The notes: generated by a model not told the origin, from the sequence alone. Shown: positions 33,031 to 43,482, counted from the first letter of the stretch. The stretch is 57,984 nt of DNA from Intestinibacter sp034113885 (GCF_034113885.1 NZ_JAXEWM010000131.1:1-57984); one strand, 5' to 3'. Numbers and translations: made by a program.

Positions 33031-33897
33031 TTATCTTTTTTCTCCAAAATAAGCAACTACAACCGTACCCTGTGCAGTATGAGCTCCTATAGTCGGACAA
33101 ATATCTTGAATCATTATATTTTTTATTCCATATTTATTTTTTATTCTATCTGCTAGATATTCAGCATCATCTATACAATCTCCATGGGATATAAATACCT
33201 CTTTCAATTTTTTTATATCTGCATTTTTCTCTATGTTATCAGCTAATACATTTAATGCCTTCTTACGCCCTCTTACCTTTGATATATTAGCTAATTTTCC
33301 TTGGTCATCCATATGAAGTATAGGATTTATATTTAGCACAGTTCCTATAACAGCTTGAGATTTTGAAAGTCTGCCCCCACGGAATAAATGATTTAAGTCT
33401 GATACTATAAATTCATGTATTATATGCTTTTTATTTTCATTTAACCATGTAGATATCTCATCTATAGTTTTGCCTTGATTTTTCATCTCAACTGCCTTCA
33501 TAACTAGAAATCCTTGCCCAACTGTACCTGATAGAGAATCAACTACTATTATTTTGGACTCTGGAAATTCTTCCATTACGCTTTCTGCACATATTTCAGT
33601 AGTATTATAGCTTGAACTCAATCTTGATGAAAAGCTTATATGAAGTATATCATAGCCTTTTTCTACTTGTTCCTTCATTTTTTCCATTACATTTTCAGGA
33701 TTAGCTGCACTTGTTGTAGGCATTTTGCCATTTTTTAATGCTTGATAAAAATCTTTAACAGGCATATCTTTTACCCCGGGTATATATTCTTCTCCATCCA
33801 CAATATAATATAATGGATGAATTAATATATTATTCTCTTCTAAATAAGAATTTGGTAAATCCCCTGTTGAATCTGTTGAAATAATAAAATTTCTCAC
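33031..33897 (-). CDS. DegV-family fatty-acid-binding protein
   Basis: The 288-residue protein carries the DegV signature: IISTDSTGDLP (residues about 4-14), PTTSAANPENV, HISFSSRLSSSYNT with the ligand-contact Ser, VDSLSGTVGQGF and SDLNHLFRGGRLSKSQA. Members bind fatty acids, and some serve as FakB partners of the FakA fatty-acid kinase; no fakA is in the window. AGGAGGTTGAAAAGTG precedes the start. It is transcribed alone, upstream of the PepSY gene in the same direction. Confidence 0.93.
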   Translation of the reverse strand: MRNFIISTDSTGDLPNSYLEENNILIHPLYYIVDGEEYIPGVKDMPVKDFYQALKNGKMPTTSAANPENVMEKMKEQVEKGYDILHISFSSRLSSSYNTTEICAESVMEEFPESKIIVVDSLSGTVGQGFLVMKAVEMKNQGKTIDEISTWLNENKKHIIHEFIVSDLNHLFRGGRLSKSQAVIGTVLNINPILHMDDQGKLANISKVRGRKKALNVLADNIEKNADIKKLKEVFISHGDCIDDAEYLADRIKNKYGIKNIMIQDICPTIGAHTAQGTVVVAYFGEKR

Positions 33898-34059
33898 TTT
33901 TCAACCTCCTCTTTTATTTAAAAACTGTATTTATAATTTATATCACTTTTTTTGTTTTTAATAACCAATATTCTTATTTTTATATTTTTTTATACGGATT
34001 TCCTCCCTTTTCCCTATATTTATATTGTATTAGATTTTATACTGTGAGAAAGTTTCAAA

Positions 34060-34103
34060 AAATAAACAAAAGCCATAGATAACTAAGTCATCTATAGCCT
34101 TTG
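34060..34103 (-). terminator. Terminator of the glutamate synthase operon
   Basis: AAAGCCATAGAT pairs with ATCTATAGCCTTT. The minus reading ends TTTTGTTTATTTTTT, about 30 bases after the gltD stop. Confidence 0.85.
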
Positions 34104-34136
34104 CTTTGTTGGTTGCAATTATATTATATAAAAATA

Positions 34137-35549
34137 CTATCTTAAATTAGTTTGTCCCATAACATCCAAGTCTATTGTTCTAGCTGCTTTTCTTCCATCA
34201 GCAATTGCCTTACATACTAATGATTGACCTGATCTCATATCACCAGCTGCATATATGCCTTCAACAGAAGTTCTCTTGAATTCATCAGTTTTTACATTAC
34301 CTCTTTCATCAAGCTCTACTCCTAAATCTCCAAGTAAAGTCTCATGTTCTGGATGTAAAAATCCTAATGCAAATAGTGCTAAATCACATTCTATTTCAAA
34401 ATCAGAATCAGGTATTTCCTGTCTATTTTCATCTAATTTAATTGCGTGAAGCTTCTTAACTACTCCGCCTTCTCCACTAAATGCAGTTGGTTTTACAGAG
34501 TACTCTCTGATTCCACCTTCTTCAAATACTGGGTTTTTAGTCATTGCAGATATTTTGCCCCAGAAGCTTGCTCCTTTTGAATCTCTTTCACTTTCAGAAG
34601 ATCTTTGTAGTTGATATACATTTTTAGCGCCTTGTCTAATCGCTGTACCGACACAGTCGTTGGCAGTATCTCCACCACCTATTACTATTACGTTCTTGTC
34701 AGTTGCTAAAATTTCTTCCTCTTCAACTTCAAGTCCTCTATTTCTCTTATTTTGTTGTTTTAGATAATCTACAGCAAAATTAAGTCCTTTTAAAGATCTT
34801 CCTGGAATAGGTAAATCTCTTGCTTGAGTTGCTCCTCCTGTTAAAACTACTATATCGTATTCTTTTTTAAGTATTTTTGCTGGGTAATCTCTTCCTACCC
34901 ATATATTTGTCTTGAATTTTATTCCTTCTTCTTTTAATAAATCTACACGTCTATCTACAACCCATTTTTCTAATTTGAAATCTGGTATACCATAGACTAA
35001 TAGTCCACCTATTACATCATCTCTTTCAAATACAGTTACATCGTAGCCTGCTTTATTTAATTGGTCTGCACATGCAAGTCCTGCTGGTCCAGAACCTATT
35101 ACTGCAACTGTCTTACCTACTTTTACTAGAGGTGGTTTTGCAGTTATCCAACCTTCTTCAAATGCTTTATTTATTATACTTAATTCCATATTTTTACATC
35201 CAACCGGTTCCTTTATGGCGCCTAGTACACATGCCTTTTCACATAAGCCTGGACATACAGTCCCTGTAAATTCAGGGAAATTATTTGTTTGAAGTAATCT
35301 ATCTAAAGCATCCTTCCATTGACCTCTATAAACTAAGTCATTTATTTCTGGAGCTGCATTTCCAAGCGGACATCCATATTCAGATGTACAAAATGGTACT
35401 CCGCAATCCATGCATCTAGCTGCTTGAATTTTTACCTTGTCATAGTCCATAGGTATATATATTTGATTAAAGTCCTTTATACGTTCTTCTACAGGACGTT
35501 TGCTCTGATTCTCACGTTCATATTCTATAAAACCAGTTTCTTTTCCCAT
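34137..35549 (-). CDS. gltD: Glutamate synthase small subunit (NADPH, beta chain)
   Basis: FAD- and NAD(P)H-dependent subunit that passes electrons to the large subunit. The N-terminal region has the Cys clusters CMDCGVPFC, GCPLGN and CPGLCEKACVLG for two 4Fe-4S centres. It is followed by an FAD Rossmann motif VAVIGSGPAGLACA (about 148-161) and an NAD(P)H motif VIVIGGGDTANDCVGTA (about 285). The length of 470 residues is normal. The start has an unusually G-rich binding site (GGGGGGACAAAA), located between the gltB stop and this ATG, so translation is probably coupled. Confidence 0.96.
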   Translation of the reverse strand: MGKETGFIEYERENQSKRPVEERIKDFNQIYIPMDYDKVKIQAARCMDCGVPFCTSEYGCPLGNAAPEINDLVYRGQWKDALDRLLQTNNFPEFTGTVCPGLCEKACVLGAIKEPVGCKNMELSIINKAFEEGWITAKPPLVKVGKTVAVIGSGPAGLACADQLNKAGYDVTVFERDDVIGGLLVYGIPDFKLEKWVVDRRVDLLKEEGIKFKTNIWVGRDYPAKILKKEYDIVVLTGGATQARDLPIPGRSLKGLNFAVDYLKQQNKRNRGLEVEEEEILATDKNVIVIGGGDTANDCVGTAIRQGAKNVYQLQRSSESERDSKGASFWGKISAMTKNPVFEEGGIREYSVKPTAFSGEGGVVKKLHAIKLDENRQEIPDSDFEIECDLALFALGFLHPEHETLLGDLGVELDERGNVKTDEFKRTSVEGIYAAGDMRSGQSLVCKAIADGRKAARTIDLDVMGQTNLR

Positions 35550-35561
35550 TTTTGTCCCCCC

Positions 35562-38500
35562 TTACACTGCTTTATACTCGCTTATTAGTTTTTTGTACAT
35601 TTTTGGTATAACTCTTACTATATTTAATTTTTCTTCATTCCAATTATCTAATATCATTTTTGCTTTTTCGCTTTCAGTATATTCGTAGTGTTTTTGGATT
35701 AAATCTTTTACTATTGCTTCGTCTTCTGTATCTATTAATGCTTCTATATCTGCATTTTTAACTATTCCAGGATTTAATTTTGACTCTAATTGTTTCTTGT
35801 TATCGTATACGTAAACTGTTCCACCACTCATACCTGCTGCAAAGTTTCTACCTGTATCTCCTAATATAACTACTGTTCCACCAGTCATATATTCACATCC
35901 ATGGTCTCCAACACCTTCTACTACAGCTGTTGCACCTGAATTTCTAACTGCAAATCTTTCGCCGGCTTTACCATTAGCGTAGAACTCTCCACTAGTTGCT
36001 CCATATAAAACTGTATTTCCAACTATTATGTTTTCATCAGATTTTATAGTACATTCTTTAGGTAATTTCACTTTTATTTTTGCTCCTGAAAGACCTTTAC
36101 CAACGTAGTCGTTGCAGTCTCCAGTTAAGTTTATTGTTATACCCTTCATACCAAATGCCATGAAGCTTTGTCCTGTACTACCTGTTAAGTTTAAAGTTAT
36201 AGTATCGTCTGGTAATCCTTCTGCTCCATAACGTTTAGCTACTTCACCACTTAGCATAGTTCCTACTGTACGGTTTATATTCTTAATCTTGAAGTCGCCA
36301 GTTACTTTAGTTCTGTTTTCTAAAGCATCTTTAGCAAATTCTATTAATTTTAAGTCATAAGCCTTATCCATACTATGATCTTGATCCATTATTTTTCTAC
36401 CAACTATTCTTTGTGGTAGGTTTGGTCTATAAAGTATAGAAGAGAAATCTAGATCTTTAGTTTTTTCATTTTTTAGAAGTTCATTTATTTCTAATTTATC
36501 GACTCTACCTATCATTTCATCCATAGTTCTAAATCCAAGCTGAGCCATTAATTCTCTTACTTCTGTAGCTACAAATGTGAAGTAGTTTATAACGTGTTCT
36601 ACTTTACCTTTGAATTTCTTTCTAAGCTCTGGATTTTGTGTAGCAACACCCATTGGACAAGTATTAGAGTGACATTTTCTCATCATCATACATCCCATAA
36701 CTACAAGTGGAGTAGTTGCAAATCCAAATTCTTCAGCTCCAAGTAAAGCAGCTACTACTACGTCCTTACCAGTTCTCATTTGACCGTCTGTTTGCAATGT
36801 AACTCTACTTCTCAAGTTGTTTAATAATAGAACTTGGTGAGCTTCTGAAAGTCCAAGCTCCCAAGGACCGCCTGTATATCTTATTGAAGTATGAGGAGCA
36901 GCTCCTGTACCTCCATCATATCCTGATATTAATATTAAATCAGCTTTAGCCTTTGCAACACCTGCTGCAACTGTACCGACACCTACTTCTGAAACTAATT
37001 TTACTGATATATTAGCTTCTGGATTTACACTCTTTAAGTCGTGTATTAATTGCTCTAAGTCTTCTATTGAGTATATATCGTGGTGTGGTGGTGGTGATAT
37101 TAAGTCTATTCCAGGTATAGCATGACGAACCTTACCTATAGTTTCATTTACCTTTGGTCCTGGAAGACGTCCACCTTCACCAGGTTTTGCACCTTGAGCC
37201 ATTTTTATTTGTAGTTCTTTGGCATTTACTAGATATTCAGTAGTAACACCAAATCTACCTGATGCAACTTGTTTTGTTGCACTCATTGTTATATTTTTAA
37301 ATCTCTTAGAATCTTCTCCACCTTCACCAGTATTTGAACGACCTCCTAGAGTATTCATAGCTGTTGCTAGTGTTTCATGAGCTTCTTTACTAAGTGAACC
37401 GAAACTCATAGCACCACTTACAAATCTTTTTACTATTTCTGAAACTGGTTCAACCTCTTCTATTGGTATACTTTCTGAATCCTTAAATTTAAGAAGTCCA
37501 CGAATAGTACATAATTCCTCTGCTTGATCATCTATAGCTTTTGAGAAATCCTTAAATAGCTTATAGTCATTTTCTCTAACACTCTTTTGTAGAGTAGTTA
37601 TTGTGTAAGGGTTAAACATATGTTTTTCTTCATTTCTTCTGTAGTTGTATTTTCCACCAAGCTCTAGTGTGTCTATTGGATTTCTAAGCTTGTTATAAGC
37701 TCTTTCATGTCTTGTTAAAGTTTCTTTAGCTATTACATCAAGACCTATACCTTCTATTCTTGTAGGAGTTCCTGTGAAGTATTTTTCTATTACATCCTTG
37801 TTTATACCTATACATTCAAATATTTGTGCACTTCTGTAGCTTTGTATAGTAGATATACCCATTTTAGATATTATCTTTAATAATCCTTTGCATATTGCTT
37901 TATTGTAATTTGCTTTTAAATCTTCTTTTGATTTGTCGCCTACATATAATTTCTTTTTAGCTAATTGATCTATAGTTTCATAAGCTAAGTAAGGGTTGAT
38001 TGCAGTAGCACCATATCCTATTAATAGAGCAAAATGCATTACTTCCTTCGCTTCCCCTGTTTCTAGAATTATATTTACATTAGTTCTCAATTTATTTTTT
38101 ATTAGATAATGTTGTAGAGCACTAGTTGCTAATAATGCAGGTATTGGAGCTTGTTGTTTATTTATATTTCTATCAGATAAAATTATTACATTATATCCCT
38201 CCATTATTGCATCTTTAGCTCTTTGACATAATAAGTCAAGTGCTTCAACTAAATCCTTACCAGTACCTGGTGATCTAAATAACATAGGTATTTTAACAGC
38301 TCTTAAGCTTTGATTGTTTATTTTACTTATTTTTTCCAAGTCAACATCAGATAATATTGGATTATCTAATTGTATAAATGTGTAATCCTTCTTGTTATTG
38401 TCTAATAAATTAGCCTTTTGTCCAATTATAGTAACTAAACTCATTATAGATTCTTCTCTTATTGGATCTATCGGTGGATTTGTTACTTGGGCAAATAATT

Positions 38501-40079
38501 GTTTAAAATAGTTGTAAAGCAGTTGTGGTCTCTTAGATAAAACAGCAAGTGGTGTATCGTCACCCATAGAGCCTTGTGGTTCTTTTCCATCCTTAGCCAT
38601 TTGTGCTAAAACTATTTTTATGTCTTCATATGTATATCCAAATGCTTGTTGTCTTTGTAGTAAAGTATCTTCATCACCTTTTGGTATATATGAAGGCTTT
38701 GGAATCATATCCATAGTCAATTTATTTCTTTCAAGCCAAGCTTCATAATCATATGCTTCAAATAATTCCTTTTTAACCTCTTCATCTGGAATTATTCTTC
38801 CTTGTTCTAAGTCTAGCATGAATATTTTTCCTGGTTCTAGACGTCCACTATATTCAACGTTAGCAGGATCTGTTTCTAATACTCCAGTTTCTGATGCTAA
38901 TATTACAAATCCGTCTTTAGTTATTGTATATCTTGATGGTCTTAATCCATTTCTATCTAATAAAGCTCCAAGCTGAACTCCATTTGTAAATGCTATAGCT
39001 GCTGGTCCATCCCAAGGCTCCATTATTGTAGCATGATAGTTATAATATGCCTTTTCCTTTGGATCCATTAAATTATTTCCTTTCCAAGCTTGTGGGATAA
39101 GCATTGTCATAGCTTCAGTTAATGATTTTCCTGTAGATATTAAAAGCTCAAATGCATTATCTAAAGTAGCTGAGTCAGAGCAGTTCGGAGTTAATATTGG
39201 GAATAACTCTTCTAAACCATCTTTAAATTTATCTGATTTCAACACACCTTCTCTAGCATGCATCCAGTTTCTGTTACCCATGATAGTATTTATTTCACCA
39301 TTGTGAGCTAAATATCTAAATGGTTGTGCTAAGTCCCATGTTGGGAATGTATTTGTTGAATAACGTTGATGTATTAAAGCTAATGCAGATTTAAAATCTG
39401 GATCTCCTAAATCTTTATAAAAGCTTCCTATTTGTCTTGCTAAAAGCAATCCTTTGTATATTATTGTTCTACTTGATAAACTCGGTAAATAAAAGTATCC
39501 TTTATTGTGCATAGTAGAATTTCTTACTGCTATTTCAGATTTTTTTCTTACTATAAATAATTTTCTTTCAAATTCCTCTGTAGTATAGCTTCCCTTATCT
39601 ACAAAAACTTGTTTTATCAAAGGTTCACTACCTTTTGCGATTTCACCGATGGCATTACGGTCTACTTCAACATCTCTCCATCCTAGAAGCTTTAATCCTT
39701 CTTTTGCTAATATAGTTTCAAAAATACCTTCACACTCTAAATCTTCATCAGATTCACGAGGTAAAAATACCATACCTACTGCATATTTTCCTTCATCTGG
39801 TAAATCTATCTTGTTTTCATTGCATTTTTTATTAAAAAACTCATGAGGTATTTGAATCATTATACCTGCACCGTCTCCAGTAGTTTCATCACACCCTGTT
39901 GCTCCTCTATGTGATAAATTTTGTAAAATTAATAATCCCTTCTCTACTATCTCGTGTGATTTTTCGCCCTTTATGCTGGCAATAAAACCTATACCACAAT
40001 TATCTTTTTCAAATCTTGGATCGTACAATCCCTGTTTTTCTGGTAACCCGATATTTGGTACGCTTTGTTTTACTTCCAT
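35562..40079 (-). CDS. gltB: Glutamate synthase large subunit (alpha chain)
   Basis: Converts glutamine and 2-oxoglutarate into two glutamates. The N-terminal Ntn amidotransferase domain begins at Cys28 in KDNCGIGF after a short propeptide. It includes HQRYSTNTFPTW and LAHNGEINT. The FMN synthase domain has FGVTTEYLVNA, ISGYDGGTGAAP and the 3Fe-4S motif CMMMRKCHSNTC. The C-terminal GxGxG beta-helix runs from about residue 1250 to the end. The start at 40079 (MEVKQSVPN) has AGAGGAGGAGCTATT directly upstream; the longer frame from 40136 would read through this site. Length 1505 residues, normal. It is the first gene of the gltBD operon. Confidence 0.96.
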   Translation of the reverse strand: MEVKQSVPNIGLPEKQGLYDPRFEKDNCGIGFIASIKGEKSHEIVEKGLLILQNLSHRGATGCDETTGDGAGIMIQIPHEFFNKKCNENKIDLPDEGKYAVGMVFLPRESDEDLECEGIFETILAKEGLKLLGWRDVEVDRNAIGEIAKGSEPLIKQVFVDKGSYTTEEFERKLFIVRKKSEIAVRNSTMHNKGYFYLPSLSSRTIIYKGLLLARQIGSFYKDLGDPDFKSALALIHQRYSTNTFPTWDLAQPFRYLAHNGEINTIMGNRNWMHAREGVLKSDKFKDGLEELFPILTPNCSDSATLDNAFELLISTGKSLTEAMTMLIPQAWKGNNLMDPKEKAYYNYHATIMEPWDGPAAIAFTNGVQLGALLDRNGLRPSRYTITKDGFVILASETGVLETDPANVEYSGRLEPGKIFMLDLEQGRIIPDEEVKKELFEAYDYEAWLERNKLTMDMIPKPSYIPKGDEDTLLQRQQAFGYTYEDIKIVLAQMAKDGKEPQGSMGDDTPLAVLSKRPQLLYNYFKQLFAQVTNPPIDPIREESIMSLVTIIGQKANLLDNNKKDYTFIQLDNPILSDVDLEKISKINNQSLRAVKIPMLFRSPGTGKDLVEALDLLCQRAKDAIMEGYNVIILSDRNINKQQAPIPALLATSALQHYLIKNKLRTNVNIILETGEAKEVMHFALLIGYGATAINPYLAYETIDQLAKKKLYVGDKSKEDLKANYNKAICKGLLKIISKMGISTIQSYRSAQIFECIGINKDVIEKYFTGTPTRIEGIGLDVIAKETLTRHERAYNKLRNPIDTLELGGKYNYRRNEEKHMFNPYTITTLQKSVRENDYKLFKDFSKAIDDQAEELCTIRGLLKFKDSESIPIEEVEPVSEIVKRFVSGAMSFGSLSKEAHETLATAMNTLGGRSNTGEGGEDSKRFKNITMSATKQVASGRFGVTTEYLVNAKELQIKMAQGAKPGEGGRLPGPKVNETIGKVRHAIPGIDLISPPPHHDIYSIEDLEQLIHDLKSVNPEANISVKLVSEVGVGTVAAGVAKAKADLILISGYDGGTGAAPHTSIRYTGGPWELGLSEAHQVLLLNNLRSRVTLQTDGQMRTGKDVVVAALLGAEEFGFATTPLVVMGCMMMRKCHSNTCPMGVATQNPELRKKFKGKVEHVINYFTFVATEVRELMAQLGFRTMDEMIGRVDKLEINELLKNEKTKDLDFSSILYRPNLPQRIVGRKIMDQDHSMDKAYDLKLIEFAKDALENRTKVTGDFKIKNINRTVGTMLSGEVAKRYGAEGLPDDTITLNLTGSTGQSFMAFGMKGITINLTGDCNDYVGKGLSGAKIKVKLPKECTIKSDENIIVGNTVLYGATSGEFYANGKAGERFAVRNSGATAVVEGVGDHGCEYMTGGTVVILGDTGRNFAAGMSGGTVYVYDNKKQLESKLNPGIVKNADIEALIDTEDEAIVKDLIQKHYEYTESEKAKMILDNWNEEKLNIVRVIPKMYKKLISEYKAV

Positions 40080-40154
40080 AATAGCTCCTCCTCTAAGTAT
40101 ATTGCATACATTTATATAAATAAATCTATCTCTCAATTTGATAATGTAGTATAT

Positions 40155-40183
40155 ATTATAATGAAGTTTTCAGAAAAATGCAA
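40155..40183 (-). promoter_or_regulatory. Probable promoter of gltBD
   Basis: On the minus strand TTGCAT is followed after 17 bases by a perfect TATAAT. Transcription would start about 70 bases before the gltB ATG. Confidence 0.6.
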
Positions 40184-40362
40184 TTTTTTAAAAAATTATT
40201 TCATTTTTATTTTTTAATATTTCATCTTTTTGTTTTATGTAAAATCAAATTTAGATGTAATTATTAATTTGGAAATATAGATTGTTTATGATGTATCGTA
40301 ATATAAATACTTTTTTTATACTGCATTATTTCCTTTTTTTAATATAAATAAAGAAAATGTTA

Positions 40363-40435
40363 TCATAAAAATTCATAATATCGATTTTTTATCAATCGAT
40401 ACAATAAGTTCGATAACTTCATAAAAATGCATAAT
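40363..40435. repeat. Pair of 17-bp direct repeats upstream of gltBD
   Basis: TCATAAAAATTCATAAT (40363-40379) and TCATAAAAATGCATAAT (40419-40435) differ at one base and start 56 bases apart. A third motif between them, ATCGATTTTTTATCAATCGAT, has inverted ATCGAT ends. The region lies 180-255 bases upstream of the gltB promoter in an otherwise featureless 400-base AT-rich gap. A regulator-binding region is possible. Confidence 0.5.
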
Positions 40436-40484
40436 TAATATTGACTTATTCATAATCTTTAAATAAATATAATTTTCTATGAAT

Positions 40485-40528
40485 TATAAAAACCATAGAT
40501 TAATAAAAAAATCATATCTATGGTTTTA
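40485..40528 (-). terminator. Terminator of the MATE gene
   Basis: AAAACCATAGAT pairs with ATCTATGGTTTT. The minus reading continues into TTTATAATTC. It starts about 15 bases after the stop. Confidence 0.8.
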
Positions 40529-40541
40529 TTTTCAAATAAAT

Positions 40542-41885
40542 TTATACAAAGTATCTATTGTAAATATGCTTTTTATAAGATCTATAAAGTAAAAATAACA
40601 TCAAAACAATGCTTACAGAATAGCTAGTGTAAATAACCTTCATATCATAAAAATAATTAAGCAATACAGAACACCAAATTATTCTAAAAATACAATGGGC
40701 AAATAAAGATATTACCATAGGCTCAAAAGTTTTTTCGACGCCACGTAAGCTTCCTATATAAATTTGATTCATAGCATAAAACACGTATGAAGGAAAAACT
40801 ATCCTTATACTATCAAGTCCCACCTTTATAACTTCACTGTCTGTAGTGAATAGCTTCAATATATACGGTGCAAATATATTTAAAACTATTATAAAGATAA
40901 GTGATATAAAAACGCTCAATTTTAAACTTATACCTATACCATCTTTTACTCTTTCATATTCTTTAGCACCAAAATTCTGTCCTACAAATCCAGTCACTGC
41001 CAATCCTAAAGAAAACAATGGGAAATATAAAAATCCTTCAATCTTCGCAAATACAGTCATTCCAGCCATAGCTTCAGCTCCGAAAGAATTTATACTAGAT
41101 TGTATAATCAAAGATGATATACTCATAAAAATTGCTTGTAATCCGGCTGGTATTCCTACCAAAAATATATCTTTTGTATATCCTTTATAAATTTTAAGCC
41201 CTTTTAATTCCATTTTAAATTTTTGATCTAAACAAGTTAATTTCCATAAAACCAAAATAGTGGCTAAAATTTGAGAGAACAAGGTAGCAATAGCTGTACC
41301 CTTTACGCCCCATCTAAAGCTTACAACAAATAAAATATCTAATACTAGGTTCAACACACACGAAAACGCTAAAAAGTAAAGTGGATCCTTCGTATTACCA
41401 AGTGCCCTCAATATTGCAGTTCCTATATTATACAATAATTGAAATGTTATTCCTAAAAAACATATATTTAAATAATCTACTGCTAGATAATATACATTTT
41501 TTGGAGTTTGAAGCCAAATTATCATAGGTTTCATAAATATAAAACCTAAAATAGTAAATACCACTCCTAAAATAGTGCTAACTGCAAGAGATGTGGATAT
41601 ACTTTTTTTGAGCTTATCATATGTATGTGCTCCAAACTGATTTGCTATAACTGAACTTACACCTGTAGATAATCCTATAAAAAAATTCACTATAACAGAT
41701 ATTAAAAGTCCAGTAGAACCAATAGCAGCCAATGCATCTGTTCCAATATAATGTCCTATAATCGATGTATCTGCTATATTATAAAACTGTTGCAGAATCT
41801 GAGACAGAAGAATTGGTAAAGTAAATATTAATAATTGCTTTGAAATATTTCCACAAGTCATATCTATTTCGCACTTTGCTTGCAT
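40542..41885 (-). CDS. MATE-family multidrug/metabolite efflux protein
   Basis: Na+- or H+-coupled exporter with about 12 membrane helices over 447 residues. Diagnostic segments are LPILLSQILQQFYNIADTSIIG in the first helix pair, GLSTGVSSVIANQFGA and, in the second half, the matching GLAVTGFVGQNFGAKEYERV. These two-fold related motifs define MATE transporters of the DinF/NorM type. The ATG giving MQAKCEIDMT has GAGGTG six bases upstream and is preferred over a GTG three codons earlier. The LysR gene upstream may regulate it, though a terminator separates them. Substrate unknown. Confidence 0.92.
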   Translation of the reverse strand: MQAKCEIDMTCGNISKQLLIFTLPILLSQILQQFYNIADTSIIGHYIGTDALAAIGSTGLLISVIVNFFIGLSTGVSSVIANQFGAHTYDKLKKSISTSLAVSTILGVVFTILGFIFMKPMIIWLQTPKNVYYLAVDYLNICFLGITFQLLYNIGTAILRALGNTKDPLYFLAFSCVLNLVLDILFVVSFRWGVKGTAIATLFSQILATILVLWKLTCLDQKFKMELKGLKIYKGYTKDIFLVGIPAGLQAIFMSISSLIIQSSINSFGAEAMAGMTVFAKIEGFLYFPLFSLGLAVTGFVGQNFGAKEYERVKDGIGISLKLSVFISLIFIIVLNIFAPYILKLFTTDSEVIKVGLDSIRIVFPSYVFYAMNQIYIGSLRGVEKTFEPMVISLFAHCIFRIIWCSVLLNYFYDMKVIYTSYSVSIVLMLFLLYRSYKKHIYNRYFV

Positions 41886-41982
41886 GTATATCACCTCATA
41901 TTACCTAATAATTTTATTCTAGATAAAGAATATCATTATTATATAATATGAAGTATTGTCAAAAATTCATGTCAAAGGTATA

Positions 41983-42029
41983 ACAAAAAACATATAACCC
42001 AATAACAAAATGTTATTAAATTATATGTT
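41983..42029 (-). terminator. Terminator overlapping the 3' end of the LysR gene
   Basis: An outer stem AACATATAA/TTATATGTT and an inner perfect AATAAC/GTTATT hairpin are followed by TTTTTTG on the minus strand. The outer arm includes the stop codon region of the LysR gene (42021-42029). Confidence 0.7.
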
Positions 42030-42941
42030 ATCTTTTACGATATTCATTATGTATGAAACAAATTCTTCTCCCTCTTTATTTAAATATCTATTTTTATGCT
42101 TTATGTAACCAAAATTTAAATATTTCTCATACCCTCTAATCGGTATCATTCTTATTTCCTCGTTTTTATATGATCCCTTAAACCAACATCCTCCTATATT
42201 GCATAAATCTGAAGAATTTAATAGCTTGATCATAGCATGATCACTATTCGTTATAACTTGATAATCTAAATATGTATTGTTTTTTTCACTAGATATTGAA
42301 CTGCTTAATATATCGTTTAAGGTAAAATAATCTTCCTCTAATTGAATAAACTTCAGATGTTTTAATTGATCTATTTCTACATATTCTGAATTATATATAG
42401 GGCTATTTTTTCCTGCAGATAAAATTATATCTGTTTTAGCTAACAAAACAAACTGTAGATTTTTTCTTTCTAGTAATTGTTTAAATGCTTTTGTCTTGTT
42501 CTTAGGAACAAATACAAAGCCAATTTGCACTTCTTCATTATCTACTGCATTTATAATTTTTTCTACTCCCCCTTCTATATATTTAAACTTGATATTTTCA
42601 AATTTTTTATCATTATAAAATTTTGAAAATAACTCAGACATCTTGCTGCTAGGATTTGTTGCTATGGAAAACAGCGATTCTCCCTTGTTTTTCTTAGAGT
42701 AATTTATTAATTCAACGTTTTTCAATATATTTTTCGCATATGCGTATATTCTTTCACCGTCCTTTGAAAGTGCAACTCCCCTCGGAGTCCTTTCAAACAA
42801 TTCCATACCTAGATATGATTCTAAAGATTTTATCATTTTACTTACATATGGCTGAGAAGTATATAATACCTCTGCTGCCTTACTCAAACTACCTTGCTCT
42901 GCACTTACTACAAAATACTGTAATTGATTTACATTTAACAT
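42021..42941 (-). CDS. LysR-family transcriptional regulator
   Basis: The N-terminal helix-turn-helix (residues 1-60) shows QLQYFVVSAEQGSLSKAAEV, LYTSQPYVSKMIKSLE and LFERTPRGVALSKDGE, the standard LysR arrangement. The effector domain (about 90-300) is intact, with no recognised ligand motif. The length of 306 residues is normal. It starts 10 bases after the VOC-protein gene, so they are cotranscribed. The MATE gene follows after a terminator. Confidence 0.93.
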   Translation of the reverse strand: MLNVNQLQYFVVSAEQGSLSKAAEVLYTSQPYVSKMIKSLESYLGMELFERTPRGVALSKDGERIYAYAKNILKNVELINYSKKNKGESLFSIATNPSSKMSELFSKFYNDKKFENIKFKYIEGGVEKIINAVDNEEVQIGFVFVPKNKTKAFKQLLERKNLQFVLLAKTDIILSAGKNSPIYNSEYVEIDQLKHLKFIQLEEDYFTLNDILSSSISSEKNNTYLDYQVITNSDHAMIKLLNSSDLCNIGGCWFKGSYKNEEIRMIPIRGYEKYLNFGYIKHKNRYLNKEGEEFVSYIMNIVKDNI

Positions 42942-42951
42942 ATCTATACCT

Positions 42952-43419
42952 CTATTCTAAACATGAATTTATAAACTCAACAGATACATCCATTCTAACT
43001 GCTGTTTCTTCTATAGAAAGCCCACTTTGAATAAATCTTTTTACGACCATCTTTATATTTTCTCCAACTTCAATTACATGCATATCAAGATCATAAAAAC
43101 GCACAACTCTCTGTCCCCAACTATGCTCAATCAACTCATGAACAAATACAATATCTTTAAATTTATTTAGTTTTTCAATAAATTTATCCATATCATCCTC
43201 TTCAAAATACAGTTCCATCGAGTTATTTTTAAAAATAATTTGTTCTTCATCTTTATTTATAAATTTTTTCCATGTTTCAAGTGTTTGTAACACAACTCCA
43301 CCAGTTAAAGTTACATTTGCTCCAAAATCAGCTATAATGTCTAATCCCAACACATCGTGATAAAATTTCTTAGATTTTTCTAAATCTGAAACTGCAATTA
43401 AAGTACTTGTAAATTTCAA
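42952..43419 (-). CDS. VOC-fold (glyoxalase/dioxygenase-like) protein
   Basis: The first 120 residues form a vicinal-oxygen-chelate module: LIAVSDLEKSKKFYHDVLGLDIIADFG at the start and VVRFYDLDMHVIEVGE with the expected His/Glu region near residue 118. A C-terminal tail (about 122-155, MVVKRFIQSGLSIEETAVRM) is helical and resembles a small helix-turn-helix. The family includes glyoxalases and drug-binding proteins; no substrate can be named. It is the first gene of a unit with LysR. Confidence 0.82.
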   Translation of the reverse strand: MKFTSTLIAVSDLEKSKKFYHDVLGLDIIADFGANVTLTGGVVLQTLETWKKFINKDEEQIIFKNNSMELYFEEDDMDKFIEKLNKFKDIVFVHELIEHSWGQRVVRFYDLDMHVIEVGENIKMVVKRFIQSGLSIEETAVRMDVSVEFINSCLE

Positions 43420-43482
43420 ACTTTGTCACCTACCTTATATGAAAAATTATTTTCTTATATTGTAACTATATTGTGTTTCTAA

